In this document: positions 42,082-51,554 of the stretch, piece after piece | Numbering within the stretch: position 1 is the first letter of the stretch | Layout: every line of letters starts with the position of its first letter | Made by a program: the position numbers and the translations under genes | NCBI RefSeq assembly: GCF_003952225.1 | Contig: NZ_CP034437.1 | Coordinates: forward strand, 4,230,501 to 4,294,500 | Reading direction: 5' to 3' | Length of the DNA stretch: 64,000 bases | From: Paenibacillus albus | GTDB lineage: Bacteria > Bacillota > Bacilli > Paenibacillales > Paenibacillaceae | The notes under the pieces: model-generated | What the model was told of the DNA's origin: nothing | Database searches by the model: none | The model's input: the letters and a program-made list of their open reading frames with translations, nothing else

Positions 42082-43167
42082 TTATGGTGAAATAGATGTT
42101 GGATTAGCTGATGGTGTGAGTAGTTTTTGTTTTATCTGCACATCGCGATATGGAGTCAATATCCAATTTGTAGTCATTATTGGGAAGATATAGCGATAAG
42201 CATCGAATCCCTCGCCAACCTTGATCGGTTTTAGCCAGTTGCTTCCGCCAGTCTTCCAGTCTTTATGCTTATACAGAAGCAATTCGCCGCTATACTCTAG
42301 AGCATAAATAGATCCATTTCCGGTCCCGATAATTTGTTTGAAATCTTGCCAGCTGCTGCCCATCTTCTTGGGTCCATCCCATTCGTCTTTTCCATTTAGG
42401 TAACCTTCATGTTTAAACCAGAATAAAGTTCCGTCATTGGCTACCGCATAGATCACCCCATCTCCGACGGAAACAATGAATTTATAATTCCAATCGGATC
42501 TGACGAGCTTTGGACCCAGCCACTTATCTCCGCCATTATTGAAATCAACGTGTCGATACCAATATAAATTACCATCTGATCCGAGAGCATAGAGAACGCC
42601 ATTGCTTGCAGGTATTATTTTGGCAAAAGACCACGCAGAGCCTACTTGTTCGGGAGCTTTCCATTGATTCGATCCGTCTTTATAACCATCATGCTCATAC
42701 CAGAACAAGTCGCCTCCCGATTTCAAAGCGTAGAAATGGTTATCTCCGGCAGGAAACACATTTGCAAATTCATCCCAACCGCTACCGACCTTTTTGGGAC
42801 CTTCCAACTCTCCTGGTAAACTGGGATCTGATGAGGGTTTATGTTTGTACCACATCAGATCTCCATTATCTTTCACTCCGTATATATATACATCTTTCGA
42901 TGGCTCCTCATCGGGTTTATCTCCGTTGGTTTTGTTAGCGTCATCACTACCTACTGCGTTGTTGTTTTCTCCCTTAGAGTTGGAACCTCCCTGAGAATTC
43001 TGCTTACCGGGATTCCCAGCATCCGTTTCTTGGCCAAAAGCAACGAGCCCAGCCTGGTTAAGCGCAATGATCAAACCGGTTACCGCAGTAATTATTCCAG
43101 CCATTGCTGTCAAGACACCTGGGAGCGTCTGCCACCAAGACTGTGGTTTAGGTGGTTTGCTATTCAT
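42082..43167 (-). CDS. Membrane-anchored five-blade tachylectin-2-like propeller protein
   Basis: 361 residues. N-terminal TM (PGVLTAMAGIITAVTGLIIAL, about 16-38), a low-complexity Gly/Asn/Asp/Lys linker (about 45-88), then five repeats of about 47 residues from residue 90 to 330, each with a YAL..DGDLFWYxH strand, a Gly-rich turn and a W..P..VGSxW segment. Five such repeats match tachylectin-2, which binds GlcNAc/GalNAc. Predicted glycan-binding anchor of the cassette, possibly attaching to peptidoglycan or chitin-like sugars. First gene of the cassette, start ATG after AAAGGGAGAG. Confidence 0.82.
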   Translation of the reverse strand: MNSKPPKPQSWWQTLPGVLTAMAGIITAVTGLIIALNQAGLVAFGQETDAGNPGKQNSQGGSNSKGENNNAVGSDDANKTNGDKPDEEPSKDVYIYGVKDNGDLMWYKHKPSSDPSLPGELEGPKKVGSGWDEFANVFPAGDNHFYALKSGGDLFWYEHDGYKDGSNQWKAPEQVGSAWSFAKIIPASNGVLYALGSDGNLYWYRHVDFNNGGDKWLGPKLVRSDWNYKFIVSVGDGVIYAVANDGTLFWFKHEGYLNGKDEWDGPKKMGSSWQDFKQIIGTGNGSIYALEYSGELLLYKHKDWKTGGSNWLKPIKVGEGFDAYRYIFPIMTTNWILTPYRDVQIKQKLLTPSANPTSISP

Positions 43168-43386
43168 GCTCCGCTCTCCCTTTTAATTTGAATTTGTGGA
43201 GAAATGCTTGTTAGTTCATTCACCAACTTTTTCCAATATCAGTAAAATCAAGGTGAGTTGAGGATATCATGACCCTGGAGCAAAAAGATATTATCCGAAA
43301 GTTGTATTTTAAGTTGTAGTTTGGGAGAAGTTATCGCCACTTCGTTCCCGTTCGCGGAACAAGGCCGCAGGTTGATGAGGAAAATA

Positions 43387-43425
43387 AATAAGCTGTCTCC
43401 GGTACAATACCGGAAACAGCTTATT
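43387..43425 (-). terminator. Terminator of the ABC-class ATPase gene
   Basis: AATAAGCTGT and CCGGTA pair with TACCGG and ACAGCTTATT. A T-rich tract follows on the minus strand. The rest of 43168-43445 holds no gene. Confidence 0.75.
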
Positions 43426-43445
43426 AGGTCGAGCTTGTTCTCTGC

Positions 43446-45167
43446 TTATTCATATACCGGCGAACTCATTCTGGAGAAAGAAAACAACACATCGTGCAAT
43501 GCGGGTAATTCCAGATCATGAGGAATATCAAAGCTGTTTGAATAGATGGCATCAAGCCCTTGTTCGGTGAGAAGGTCGAATACTTCTTGAACGGAACGAT
43601 ATAGATTGAATTTCGATTCCCTCGTCCGGTTGGCCAAATATCGGATGATATATGCAATTGTCGCTAATTGCTGCTGTGAAATGATCGTATCCAAACGTGA
43701 TACATCCACCGTATCTTTGCCCAGATGAATCGTATTTCTGCCGACATTCACGTATTCAAAGATCCGATTACTCTCCTCATCCTTTTTGAAAGTGGTTAGA
43801 GAGTCCGTTTTCACCCATCTTTCCAGCTTCCACTGCACCTCATGCTCATCATCTCTATCGTAGAATTCATAGGAATGCTGCCGGAATGGCTTTAATTCGC
43901 GATTGAAGTTATGCAGGGAATAGTTATTCATCATGTACACATTATCAGCCAAGTCCAGATACTCACTGGTTCCGCCAATAATAAGAATGGTAGAAACCCC
44001 CGCTTTGGTATACAAATGACGGACGCGATCCGTAAAAGGGACAATAGGATCATCTTGGATAATTTGCTTCATACGGGAGTCGCGTATCATAAAGTTGGTA
44101 GCTGTCCGGTCTTCATCAATCAGCAATGCTTTGCATCCGAAGGATACGGCCTCGATAATGTTAGCCGCTTGCGAGGTGCTTCCGCTGGCATGCTCGGAAT
44201 TAAATGCCTTGGTATTGGAATGCGGAATATCCCGTATAAAAGGCGTAATGTCCAGGGAGGTTACACTGCGTCCGTCCTCAGCAATGATTTTGCAGCTTCT
44301 CTCTTCGGTTATGCAGTACTCGCGCCCATCCTGGGGAACATGATTGTAAATGCCCGACAGCATACTGTCTAACAGGGTGCTTTTCCCTGAATAGCCGCCT
44401 CCTGTTATAACGGTAACACCTTCTGAGATTCCCATTCCTTTAATGACAAAACCGTCCGATAATGTAAATTCGATTTCATCTTCAGCCGGAGAAATAAAGG
44501 GAACAGCCTTGCCGAGTGGTTTGTCACCTTTCCCCCGCGGGAGAACACTGTTATTGGCTAAGAAGCATACCAGCTTCCGCTCCTGCAATAAAGCTCTGAT
44601 CTCCAACTGTCTTCTATACACGGTATTAAATTGAACGCAGGCATCATTGTCGAAGAAGGCGACAAAATCTCTGATCGCCTTTCCTAATTCCTTTCTCACG
44701 ATCTTCACGGATGCTTTGCCTGCAACAACATTCCGTTTCTCCATCATGTGCACAGGGAAACGAATGACCATCGCGAGATTCAGCATATCATCGTTAAAGA
44801 AACAGCTATTGCGGAAAATTACTTTTTGGTTAGGTTCATGAACGAATATTTTGCCCGTGAATTTCTCTTTCCCCGTCTTATGCTCTTGTGCCAAATCGAT
44901 CTCATTGATAAGTGAACCAAAAGCCCGCAAACAAAAGTCGGCCGTTGATGCATCTAAAGCTCTGTCGCGGTGTTCGAGGTTTAACATCTGGACGGGAATT
45001 TGAAGCGTAAACTTCACAAATTCAGGTCTAGATTTATGCGTTTCATTGCAAATAATCGTGACTCCATTGTAGGAATACACGTTATCGTTTTTATATAAGG
45101 CTCTTAATGATGTCACGTCGGAGAGATCACATGAGCCTAATAATTTGATGAGTCTGTTAATAGCCAT
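43446..45167 (-). CDS. Predicted ATPase of the ABC class (PF09818-type)
   Basis: 573 residues, soluble. N-terminal domain with IPVQMLNLEHRDRALDAS; central P-loop GGGYSGKST (about 257-265); ABC-like LIDEDRTATNFMIRD (about 348), where ATNFM is a family hallmark; and a C-terminal helical region (about 490-560). Not a transporter: no TM and no partner permease. The family occurs in bacteria and trypanosomes (MRB1590, an RNA-binding relative), and its bacterial role is unknown. Stands alone, downstream of an MFS gene. Confidence 0.85.
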   Translation of the reverse strand: MAINRLIKLLGSCDLSDVTSLRALYKNDNVYSYNGVTIICNETHKSRPEFVKFTLQIPVQMLNLEHRDRALDASTADFCLRAFGSLINEIDLAQEHKTGKEKFTGKIFVHEPNQKVIFRNSCFFNDDMLNLAMVIRFPVHMMEKRNVVAGKASVKIVRKELGKAIRDFVAFFDNDACVQFNTVYRRQLEIRALLQERKLVCFLANNSVLPRGKGDKPLGKAVPFISPAEDEIEFTLSDGFVIKGMGISEGVTVITGGGYSGKSTLLDSMLSGIYNHVPQDGREYCITEERSCKIIAEDGRSVTSLDITPFIRDIPHSNTKAFNSEHASGSTSQAANIIEAVSFGCKALLIDEDRTATNFMIRDSRMKQIIQDDPIVPFTDRVRHLYTKAGVSTILIIGGTSEYLDLADNVYMMNNYSLHNFNRELKPFRQHSYEFYDRDDEHEVQWKLERWVKTDSLTTFKKDEESNRIFEYVNVGRNTIHLGKDTVDVSRLDTIISQQQLATIAYIIRYLANRTRESKFNLYRSVQEVFDLLTEQGLDAIYSNSFDIPHDLELPALHDVLFSFSRMSSPVYE

Positions 45168-45265
45168 TCGCCTCCTGCTGGTTATGGCTATAATTGTGAC
45201 ATTTTCCCTATTTCATTACAAAGTAACTTTTTTATTAAACTGTTTTTTATCAACTTATCATGTTC

Positions 45266-46534
45266 TTACACTAGTGCTCCTTGAGACTCCTTCCGCTTAC
45301 TAATCCGAATCGCCATTAAGGCAGCGAACAAACAAATAAGTCCTGCGCCGAAGAATGTCGGTGAGTAGGTTCCCGTCCATTCTCTGAGAACACCTGCGAA
45401 GAATGCAGCTGCAGATGCGCCAACTTGGTGAGCGACGACCACCCATCCGAATACCATACCGGCCTTCTCTTTACCGAACTCTTGCCCGGCCAGCTTAACC
45501 GTTGGCGGAACAGTCGCGATCCAATCAAGTCCGTAAAAAACAGAGAAAATGAATAGTGTAGATTGTCCCCCATCTAATGCGTAAGGCAAGAACATAAGAG
45601 AAAGTCCGCGAAGCCCGTAGTACCAGAACAGCAGCTTGCGAGAGTCAAAACGATCCGTCAACCAACCGGATAATGTCGTGCCGATCAGATCGAACATGCC
45701 CATTAACGCGAGCAGTCCGGCAGCCATCACCTCAGGAATGCCATGATCGCCGCAAGCCGGAATCAGATGAGTGCCGATCAAGCCGTTGGTAGAAAACCCG
45801 CAAAAGAAGAACGTGCCCGCGAGTAACCAAAATGTTTTGCTCTTCACCGCCTGACGCAATGTCGATAACGGAGTAAGAAAAATACTGCCTTGAAACGGTT
45901 CAGGTTGCACAAGCTCATCCGAGCCATAAGGGGCGATCCCTTTCTCAATAGGGTGATTTCGCATCCAGATTGCCACAATCACCAATACGAGTACAATAAC
46001 TCCAACAGCGGTATAGACTGCGTATCGCCAGCCATTTTCAACCGTGATATGTGCCAGCAAGGGCAGGAATAGCAATTGTCCAGTTGCTGCACTAGCGGTC
46101 AATATGCCGACGAATAGTCCTTTACGTTTCACGAACCAGCGATTAACTACCGTAACGCCTAGGACATTAGCCATCATTCCGGTAGCTAATCCCGAGACGA
46201 TGCCCCAGAGCAGCTCATACTGCCAAAGCTGCGTCATAAGCGGAGTGAGCGCCATGCTTGTGGCCAAGACGGCCAGTGAAATAACCATCGTGCGACGAAT
46301 GCCGAACTTGGACAGTATAGCTGCCGAGAATGGCCCTACTAGGCCATATAGGAAAATGCCGACGGAGATAACGCCTGAGATGGAGCTCCGGTCCCACCCA
46401 AACTCGGTTTCAAACGGGACCATTAATATACTCGGCATCGAACGGATGCCGGCAGAAACGAGAAGCGTGATAAACGCGATAAGCACAACGATCCAGCTGT
46501 AATGCCAGGAAGAAGATTTAACTTTAGTATCCAT
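45266..46534 (-). CDS. MFS transporter (monocarboxylate/oxalate-formate type)
   Basis: About 422 residues with twelve TM segments. Motif A-like SKFGIRRTMV after TM2, and a central loop followed by the second repeat (GWLTDRFDSRKLL). ATG at 46534 has GGAG 8 nt upstream. Two identical TetR operators (46591-46626) lie in its promoter and match those before the tetR gene at 48043, so the exporter belongs to that regulator's regulon. Substrate unknown. Confidence 0.88.
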   Translation of the reverse strand: MDTKVKSSSWHYSWIVVLIAFITLLVSAGIRSMPSILMVPFETEFGWDRSSISGVISVGIFLYGLVGPFSAAILSKFGIRRTMVISLAVLATSMALTPLMTQLWQYELLWGIVSGLATGMMANVLGVTVVNRWFVKRKGLFVGILTASAATGQLLFLPLLAHITVENGWRYAVYTAVGVIVLVLVIVAIWMRNHPIEKGIAPYGSDELVQPEPFQGSIFLTPLSTLRQAVKSKTFWLLAGTFFFCGFSTNGLIGTHLIPACGDHGIPEVMAAGLLALMGMFDLIGTTLSGWLTDRFDSRKLLFWYYGLRGLSLMFLPYALDGGQSTLFIFSVFYGLDWIATVPPTVKLAGQEFGKEKAGMVFGWVVVAHQVGASAAAFFAGVLREWTGTYSPTFFGAGLICLFAALMAIRISKRKESQGALV

Positions 46535-46590
46535 TTCCTTCACTCCAATTCAATTGTTACTTGAGCTCAGAAGTAAAAATAACATTTCTG

Positions 46591-46626
46591 GACCGATCGG
46601 TCAATAATTATTTAGACCGATCGGTC
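46591..46626. promoter_or_regulatory. Tandem TetR operators before MFS 1
   Basis: GACCGATCGGTC twice (46591-46602 and 46615-46626), each a perfect 12-bp palindrome, start-to-start 24 bp. The upstream context AATAACATTTCTG is the same as at 48646-48658. Confidence 0.82.
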
Positions 46627-46664
46627 CCAAATTAATAGATGTATCTAACCTTACAACGTCAAAC

Positions 46665-46686
46665 AAGCCTCCGTATGCGGAAGCTT
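46665..46686 (-). terminator. Terminator of MFS 2
   Basis: AAGCCTCCG pairs with CGGAAGCTT (one mismatch) around a TATG loop, 22 bp after the MFS 2 stop. Confidence 0.65.
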
Positions 46687-46707
46687 CTTTGAATTAACAA
46701 GGAAAAC

Positions 46708-48030
46708 CTATTGTTCAGTCCCTCTCCGACTTGCCAATATATATCGAAGCAGTCCGCATAATGAGCATATACATACTGCGATCAGGACCATATACACGAA
46801 TTCATAGGCATGGATCAGTGAATGTTTATGCTCATATTCGAGTAGAATCCCGCAAACCGCAACAGATATTGACCCTCCGAAAAACTGAATTAGCTGCATA
46901 AATCCCATGCCAGAACCAATCAGGTTGGATGGCAAAATCCGAGAAGTTTCATTATTTAATGATGCTAATGATGCGGATGCCGCTGGCGAGAAGAATAAAT
47001 AACCCATTAAGATGACCATAGTTGATGTACCTACAATCATCCAAAAAACGATCAATACAAGTGCCAAGGTGACATGTGCGGAAGCGAGGACACGCATATT
47101 GCCGTATCGATCGATCCATCTGCCGACAAAACGAGTCATAAATGCAGATAATACGGCACCTGGCGCAATGGTAAGTCCGATAATCAACGGGGAGTGCCCG
47201 AATACATTCGCGAGTACTAAAGGCATAATAAACAAATTTCCTAGATTCAGAACTAGAATGCAAAAGCCGATAAGCAATAGTTTTCTATACTTTGGTATGG
47301 CAAAAATTTCCGGATTAATGAAGGATTCCTTATTCCGCTTCAGATGCCAGGTATGGAGAGCAATAGATAGAATTCCGACAATGAGCCAGATTAACGATCT
47401 CTGAGTCACTGCAGTTAGAAGCGCAACCGCGTTTACGATCGTCAAGACTGCACCCCATATATCAAACCGGAAAGGTTTAGGCTGCTCTCTGGGGAGGAGC
47501 CAGAGCAGCACGGGCAAGAGAATTAGCACAAGACTCGTAACCCCGAATAATCCGTTCCAACCGATAAACTCCGTTATAACTCCGCCTACGATCGGTCCCA
47601 TTCCGAAGGCCATGGCAGATCCAGCCGAAATCAGTGCAATGGATCGCCCTCTTCTTTCATATGGAATATACCGACTAGCGATAACAAGACCGAGTCCCGC
47701 GGTCACTCCCGCGCCTGCAGACTGTGCGATTCGAGCAAACAAAAGCGTTTCGAAACTTTGCGCAAAAATGCCAAAGACAGATGCCAGACCCAGTATCAAG
47801 AGTCCGACCGTCAACAGCCGGCGAATAGCTAGCACATCGGATAGTCTGCTGTAGATCACAGTTGATAGTGCATATCCGATAGAGTAGCTTGAAATAATCC
47901 ATGAACCTAGAGACGCAGAAACGCCAATATCTTGAATAATACTTGGTATTGATACATTAAACATGGTCGTGTTCATAATTACGATGAACAGTCCGAAAGT
48001 CCACACTGGCATTACAACTTTGTCATTCAT
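46708..48030 (-). CDS. MFS multidrug-type exporter (14-TM-like, DHA2/Tet38 type)
   Basis: 440 residues. Opening NTTMFNVSIPSIIQDIG and motif SRLSDVLAIRRLL after TM2, with RIAQSAGAGVTAGLGLVIASRY and a motif C-like AFGMGPIVGGVITEFIGW that mark drug:H+ antiporters. Encoded 12 nt downstream of its tetR gene, so the two form one operon controlled by the operators at 48659-48693. Confidence 0.9.
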   Translation of the reverse strand: MNDKVVMPVWTFGLFIVIMNTTMFNVSIPSIIQDIGVSASLGSWIISSYSIGYALSTVIYSRLSDVLAIRRLLTVGLLILGLASVFGIFAQSFETLLFARIAQSAGAGVTAGLGLVIASRYIPYERRGRSIALISAGSAMAFGMGPIVGGVITEFIGWNGLFGVTSLVLILLPVLLWLLPREQPKPFRFDIWGAVLTIVNAVALLTAVTQRSLIWLIVGILSIALHTWHLKRNKESFINPEIFAIPKYRKLLLIGFCILVLNLGNLFIMPLVLANVFGHSPLIIGLTIAPGAVLSAFMTRFVGRWIDRYGNMRVLASAHVTLALVLIVFWMIVGTSTMVILMGYLFFSPAASASLASLNNETSRILPSNLIGSGMGFMQLIQFFGGSISVAVCGILLEYEHKHSLIHAYEFVYMVLIAVCICSLCGLLRYILASRRGTEQ

Positions 48031-48042
48031 GTTGAACCTTCC

Positions 48043-48618
48043 TTATTTTAATACCGACATATTCATTTCGATAATGCTGCTTAGTTTTTCCCTGTCTGGA
48101 TTTGTTTTAACCATCACGCGAAGTCCAATTAAGGCATTATTCAAGAAAGATGCTAATTGAACGGAGTCAAGCGTTTCATCGAACTCACCGGATTGCTGGC
48201 CCTGCACGATCAAATCACGGATAATCCCCTCTACATGCTCCCAATTCACACGTACGGAATCCCTTGCCTCATCATCATGATTGGATAACTCAACGGCTGC
48301 ATTTACAATGAAACAGCCCTGTGGCTTATCTTCACGCTCTCGGATCGCGCTATCAAAAAATTGTTGTATGGTTTCTTTGGACGAGCGGGAACTCTCAACT
48401 CGATGCTTTAAAGAAGTTTCATATCGCTCGCAGTAGCGTTTTAATGCGAGGTTGTAGAGATTCCTTTTCTCTCCGAAGGTATCGTATAAGCTGCCCTTGT
48501 GTATGCCCATATGAGTGACTAGTTGCTGTAAAGATGTCTTTTCATAGCCTTGCTCCCAGAACAGGTTCATCGCCTTATGCAATACGAATTCTTGATCAAA
48601 TTCTTTGGTCCTAGCCAT
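48043..48618 (-). CDS. TetR-family repressor of the two MFS genes
   Basis: 191 residues. HTH TSLQQLVTHMGIHKGSLYDTFGEK (about 28-51), and a C-terminal TetR_C-type domain with GCFIVNAAVELSNHDDEARD, as in NemR/YxaF-like regulators. Its single Cys in KPQGCFIV is positioned as in electrophile-sensing NemR-type proteins, which is suggestive only. ATG at 48618 follows GGAGGG; the longer frame from 48675 starts inside the operator. Confidence 0.9.
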   Translation of the reverse strand: MARTKEFDQEFVLHKAMNLFWEQGYEKTSLQQLVTHMGIHKGSLYDTFGEKRNLYNLALKRYCERYETSLKHRVESSRSSKETIQQFFDSAIREREDKPQGCFIVNAAVELSNHDDEARDSVRVNWEHVEGIIRDLIVQGQQSGEFDETLDSVQLASFLNNALIGLRVMVKTNPDREKLSSIIEMNMSVLK

Positions 48619-48658
48619 TGCGTACATCCCTCCTACAAAAGCAAAAATAACATTTCTG

Positions 48659-48693
48659 GACCGGTTGGTCAACAAATACTTGAACGATCGGTC
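48659..48693. promoter_or_regulatory. Tandem TetR operators before tetR-MFS 2
   Basis: GACCGGTTGGTC (48659-48670) and GAACGATCGGTC (48682-48693). Same consensus, spacing and left flank as before MFS 1, with a few mismatches that suggest weaker autorepression. Confidence 0.78.
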
Positions 48694-48811
48694 CAGATTA
48701 AAAAATCTCTTCTCCTTGCCATTGCGGTTTACCCGCTATGGTTTAGCTTTGTTCCAAAGGATTCATAGCTGTTTCTTGGTCTGCATATTACTAGGCTAAA
48801 AACAGGTTCGC

Positions 48812-50584
48812 ATGGGAGGCTCAAGACGCACTATGATCACCAACCCGAACTTCCTCCTCATCATTGTTGATGAGGAGCGCTTTCCTCCTGTCTACGAGAG
48901 TGATGAAATTCATGCTTGGCGAATCAAGAACCTCCCGGCCCATGAGCGACTGCGCGCAAACGGCGTGGAGCTGCACAGGCATTATATCGGCAGCGCAGCC
49001 TGTTGTCCAAGCCGGGCAACAATGTTCACCGGACAATACCCTTCGCTTCACGGTGTCTCTCAAACGAATGGCATTGCCAAGGAGGCATTCGATTCTGATA
49101 TGTATTGGCTTCCTCCGCATACAGTGCCTACGATCGGCAATTACTTTCTCGAAGCGGGATACCAGACGTACTATAAAGGCAAATGGCATATTTCGTTTGA
49201 AGATCTTCTCGTTCCTGGAACTCACGACGACTTGCCAAGCTACAATACCTCGACCGGGGTACCTGATCCGCAGCGGGAGCAACTGTATATGGCCGCAGAT
49301 CCGCTGCACGCGTTCGGCTTCTCATCTTGGATTGGACCCGAACCACACGGCCGAAGTCCTCGTAATTCCGCTTCCTCTGCGGCAAAGGGCTTAAGCGGCA
49401 GAGATGTTGTTTACGGCACCGAAACTGTTGAGTTGATTGATGCGCTGGATCGTGAGAAGAAAGCCGATACAAAGGCGCGGCCATGGCTCGTCGTCGCCTC
49501 CTTCGTAAACCCTCATGATATTACGCTGTTTGGCTCGTTTACCGAACATATGCCGAACCGCTTCCACTTCCAGGTCGATCCGATGGCCGATGTCCCTCCC
49601 CCGCCAACGATTGGGGAAAGGTTGAATGAAAAGCCTGACTGTCAGGCCAGCTACAGGAATACGTATCCGAAAGCCATACAGCCTATCGTCAACGAGCCCT
49701 TATATAGAAAGCTGTACTATCAGCTGCAAAAGAATGCAGATCAGCAAATCGCTAGGGTCTTAGATGCGCTCGACCGTTCTTCGTTCCGCGACGATACGAT
49801 CGTTATTTTCACTTCAGATCATGGTGATCTGCTCGGAGCCCACGGTGGGCTGCATCAGAAAATGTACTGCGCCTATGAAGAAGTGCTCCATGTTCCTTTC
49901 CTTATTCATAATAAACGTCTCTTTCCGGAGAGGCAGAGCGTGACTGAGCTAACCTCCCACATCGATCTGCTTCCGACCATGCTTGGTCTCGCGAATGCTG
50001 ACGTCTCCGGCATCCAGTGCCGTTTGCAAAGCCGTTTCAGTGAAGTCCGCCCCTTCGTCGGCCGCGATCTAACCTCTATCTTGATAGGCCAAACGGATAG
50101 CCGCGAATCTCAACGCCTCGGGGAGCCGGTTTATTTTATGACCGACGATGATATCACCCGCGGCCAGCATCAACGCAATATATTGGGAAGACCCTATGAC
50201 TCCGTCGTTCAGCCTAACCACATCGAGACCGTGATCGCCGATCTACCTAGTGCGCAAGGACAGCCGGTCCGGCAGTGGAAATATTCCCGCTACTTCGATA
50301 ATGACCGTTTCTGGAGCGAACCTGGCGTGCGCGATGTAACGATGCAGATTGGCGAATCAGAGTATACACCGGTGTCATCAGCCTTCTCCACTTGCCGGAT
50401 TCAGATCAAAACCGTCCCAGTTCCCGAACAATTCGAGCTTTACGACTTAACTGGAGATCCACTAGAAACGCGTAATCTCGCCCATCCGGCGTGGGCCACG
50501 ACGCAGACAGAGGCAATCAGAGCCCGAATGGCCAAATTGTTGGTGGAACAACGAAGTCAGAAACGGCTGAATCCCATTCATTGA
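48812..50584 (+). CDS. Sulfatase (formylglycine-dependent)
   Basis: 590 residues of the alkaline-phosphatase-fold sulfatase family. The CxPSR signature with the modified Cys is SAACCPSRATMFTGQYPS (C64). Metal ligands are in the first DEE region (NFLLIIVDEE), TIVIFTSDHGDLLGAHGG (about 328) and the YYKGKWHIS segment (about 140). No signal peptide, so it is intracellular. A formylglycine-generating or anSME-type activator must act on it, but none is encoded in the window. It stands alone. Possible substrates are organic sulfates or phosphonates. Confidence 0.9.
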   Translation: MGGSRRTMITNPNFLLIIVDEERFPPVYESDEIHAWRIKNLPAHERLRANGVELHRHYIGSAACCPSRATMFTGQYPSLHGVSQTNGIAKEAFDSDMYWLPPHTVPTIGNYFLEAGYQTYYKGKWHISFEDLLVPGTHDDLPSYNTSTGVPDPQREQLYMAADPLHAFGFSSWIGPEPHGRSPRNSASSAAKGLSGRDVVYGTETVELIDALDREKKADTKARPWLVVASFVNPHDITLFGSFTEHMPNRFHFQVDPMADVPPPPTIGERLNEKPDCQASYRNTYPKAIQPIVNEPLYRKLYYQLQKNADQQIARVLDALDRSSFRDDTIVIFTSDHGDLLGAHGGLHQKMYCAYEEVLHVPFLIHNKRLFPERQSVTELTSHIDLLPTMLGLANADVSGIQCRLQSRFSEVRPFVGRDLTSILIGQTDSRESQRLGEPVYFMTDDDITRGQHQRNILGRPYDSVVQPNHIETVIADLPSAQGQPVRQWKYSRYFDNDRFWSEPGVRDVTMQIGESEYTPVSSAFSTCRIQIKTVPVPEQFELYDLTGDPLETRNLAHPAWATTQTEAIRARMAKLLVEQRSQKRLNPIH

Positions 50585-50644
50585 AATGACGTTTGACGAG
50601 TAAAAAAGTTGTATCCGCAAAATTATGAAACCGCGTAAAAACGG

Positions 50645-50671
50645 CAAAAAAAATCCGCTATTAAGCGGATT
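50645..50671 (-). terminator. Terminator of the gene at 50675
   Basis: AATCCGCT pairs with AGCGGATT; T8 follows on the minus strand. Confidence 0.85.
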
Positions 50672-50674
50672 CAC

Positions 50675-51028
50675 TCATACCAGTCTTGTTAATTCACTGT
50701 TGATTACTCGATGCGCGGCAACAAAACGATCTTTCGGACTAATCCCAAACGATGCAAACTGCACCTTCGATTGATTGCTAATCATTTGGACTTCATACTG
50801 CTTCGTATTTCCCACAAAAAAGCTATTATATGAGGAAGCGTTTGGTTTCACAGTAAACGCAACATTATGAATCAATTTCTTCCGTCCGTTTAATGCATAC
50901 ACTTTAATTCTTACTCTGGCATTAGTATGTTGATTCTGGTTAAGCGAGTTTACAACAATATCTTTGGATACTGTCTTATCTTTCTCCGTTAAGTTATTCA
51001 GAGGTCCAGTCGTATATTTACGAATCAT
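50675..51028 (-). CDS. Hypothetical protein, 117 residues, beta-rich
   Basis: Opening MIRKYTTGPLNNLTEKDKTVSKDIVVNSLN, then alternating strands with RVRIKVYALNGRKK and VAFTVKPNASSYNSFFV, a CARDB-like immunoglobulin pattern. No signal peptide. ATG at 51028 has GGGGAG upstream. Similar short proteins appear in spore-formers and may be coat or exosporium parts, but this is not established. Confidence 0.7.
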   Translation of the reverse strand: MIRKYTTGPLNNLTEKDKTVSKDIVVNSLNQNQHTNARVRIKVYALNGRKKLIHNVAFTVKPNASSYNSFFVGNTKQYEVQMISNQSKVQFASFGISPKDRFVAAHRVINSELTRLV

Positions 51029-51123
51029 ACCTACTCCCCTTTCATAAACAAGATATTGTGAGAAAATCATGTCGCTGTCATATCTTATTTAATCAGGGGT
51101 TTATCGGATTGGGCGCTACCGCC

Positions 51124-51522
51124 TTAGCTCAAAGAGTCAATCATTTTTTTGGCGTATGAATCGAACTCACAGTATTTTTCAATCTCGGTAGGGGACGTTG
51201 CAATCCTCAGTAAATCAGGCAGCAATTCCCTCTTCACTTCAATTGGTAACTCAGGAATAAGGTAACATAGGCATGAATTCTGCCAGCAGTCATCGCCACT
51301 ATTCAAAACCAACTTAATTTGAGGGATGATATCATTCGCTCTAAAGGTTGCGAGTATCTTGCATAGATCAGGCGCGATTGGCCAATTAATGTTCTGAATC
51401 CATTCGAAAAGTTCAGGTATTATCGGATTGATATCTATTTTGTTGAGATCCAACTTCCTCAATTTACCTAAGACTTCATAGTCGAATTTATAGGTTGGAA
51501 CCAAATCACGGATCGGAAACAT
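51124..51522 (-). CDS. DUF5071-like protein
   Basis: 132 residues, helical, with LFEWIQNINWPIAPDLCKIL (about 38-57) and a following WQNSCLCYLIPELPIEVKREL segment, the pattern of the DUF5071 family often found as small immunity-like or housekeeping proteins. No close operon partner; the small membrane protein gene is 32 bp upstream on the same strand. Confidence 0.78.
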   Translation of the reverse strand: MFPIRDLVPTYKFDYEVLGKLRKLDLNKIDINPIIPELFEWIQNINWPIAPDLCKILATFRANDIIPQIKLVLNSGDDCWQNSCLCYLIPELPIEVKRELLPDLLRIATSPTEIEKYCEFDSYAKKMIDSLS

Positions 51523-51554
51523 CTAGCCCTCCCCCTTTCACTCTTGAATTAAAG

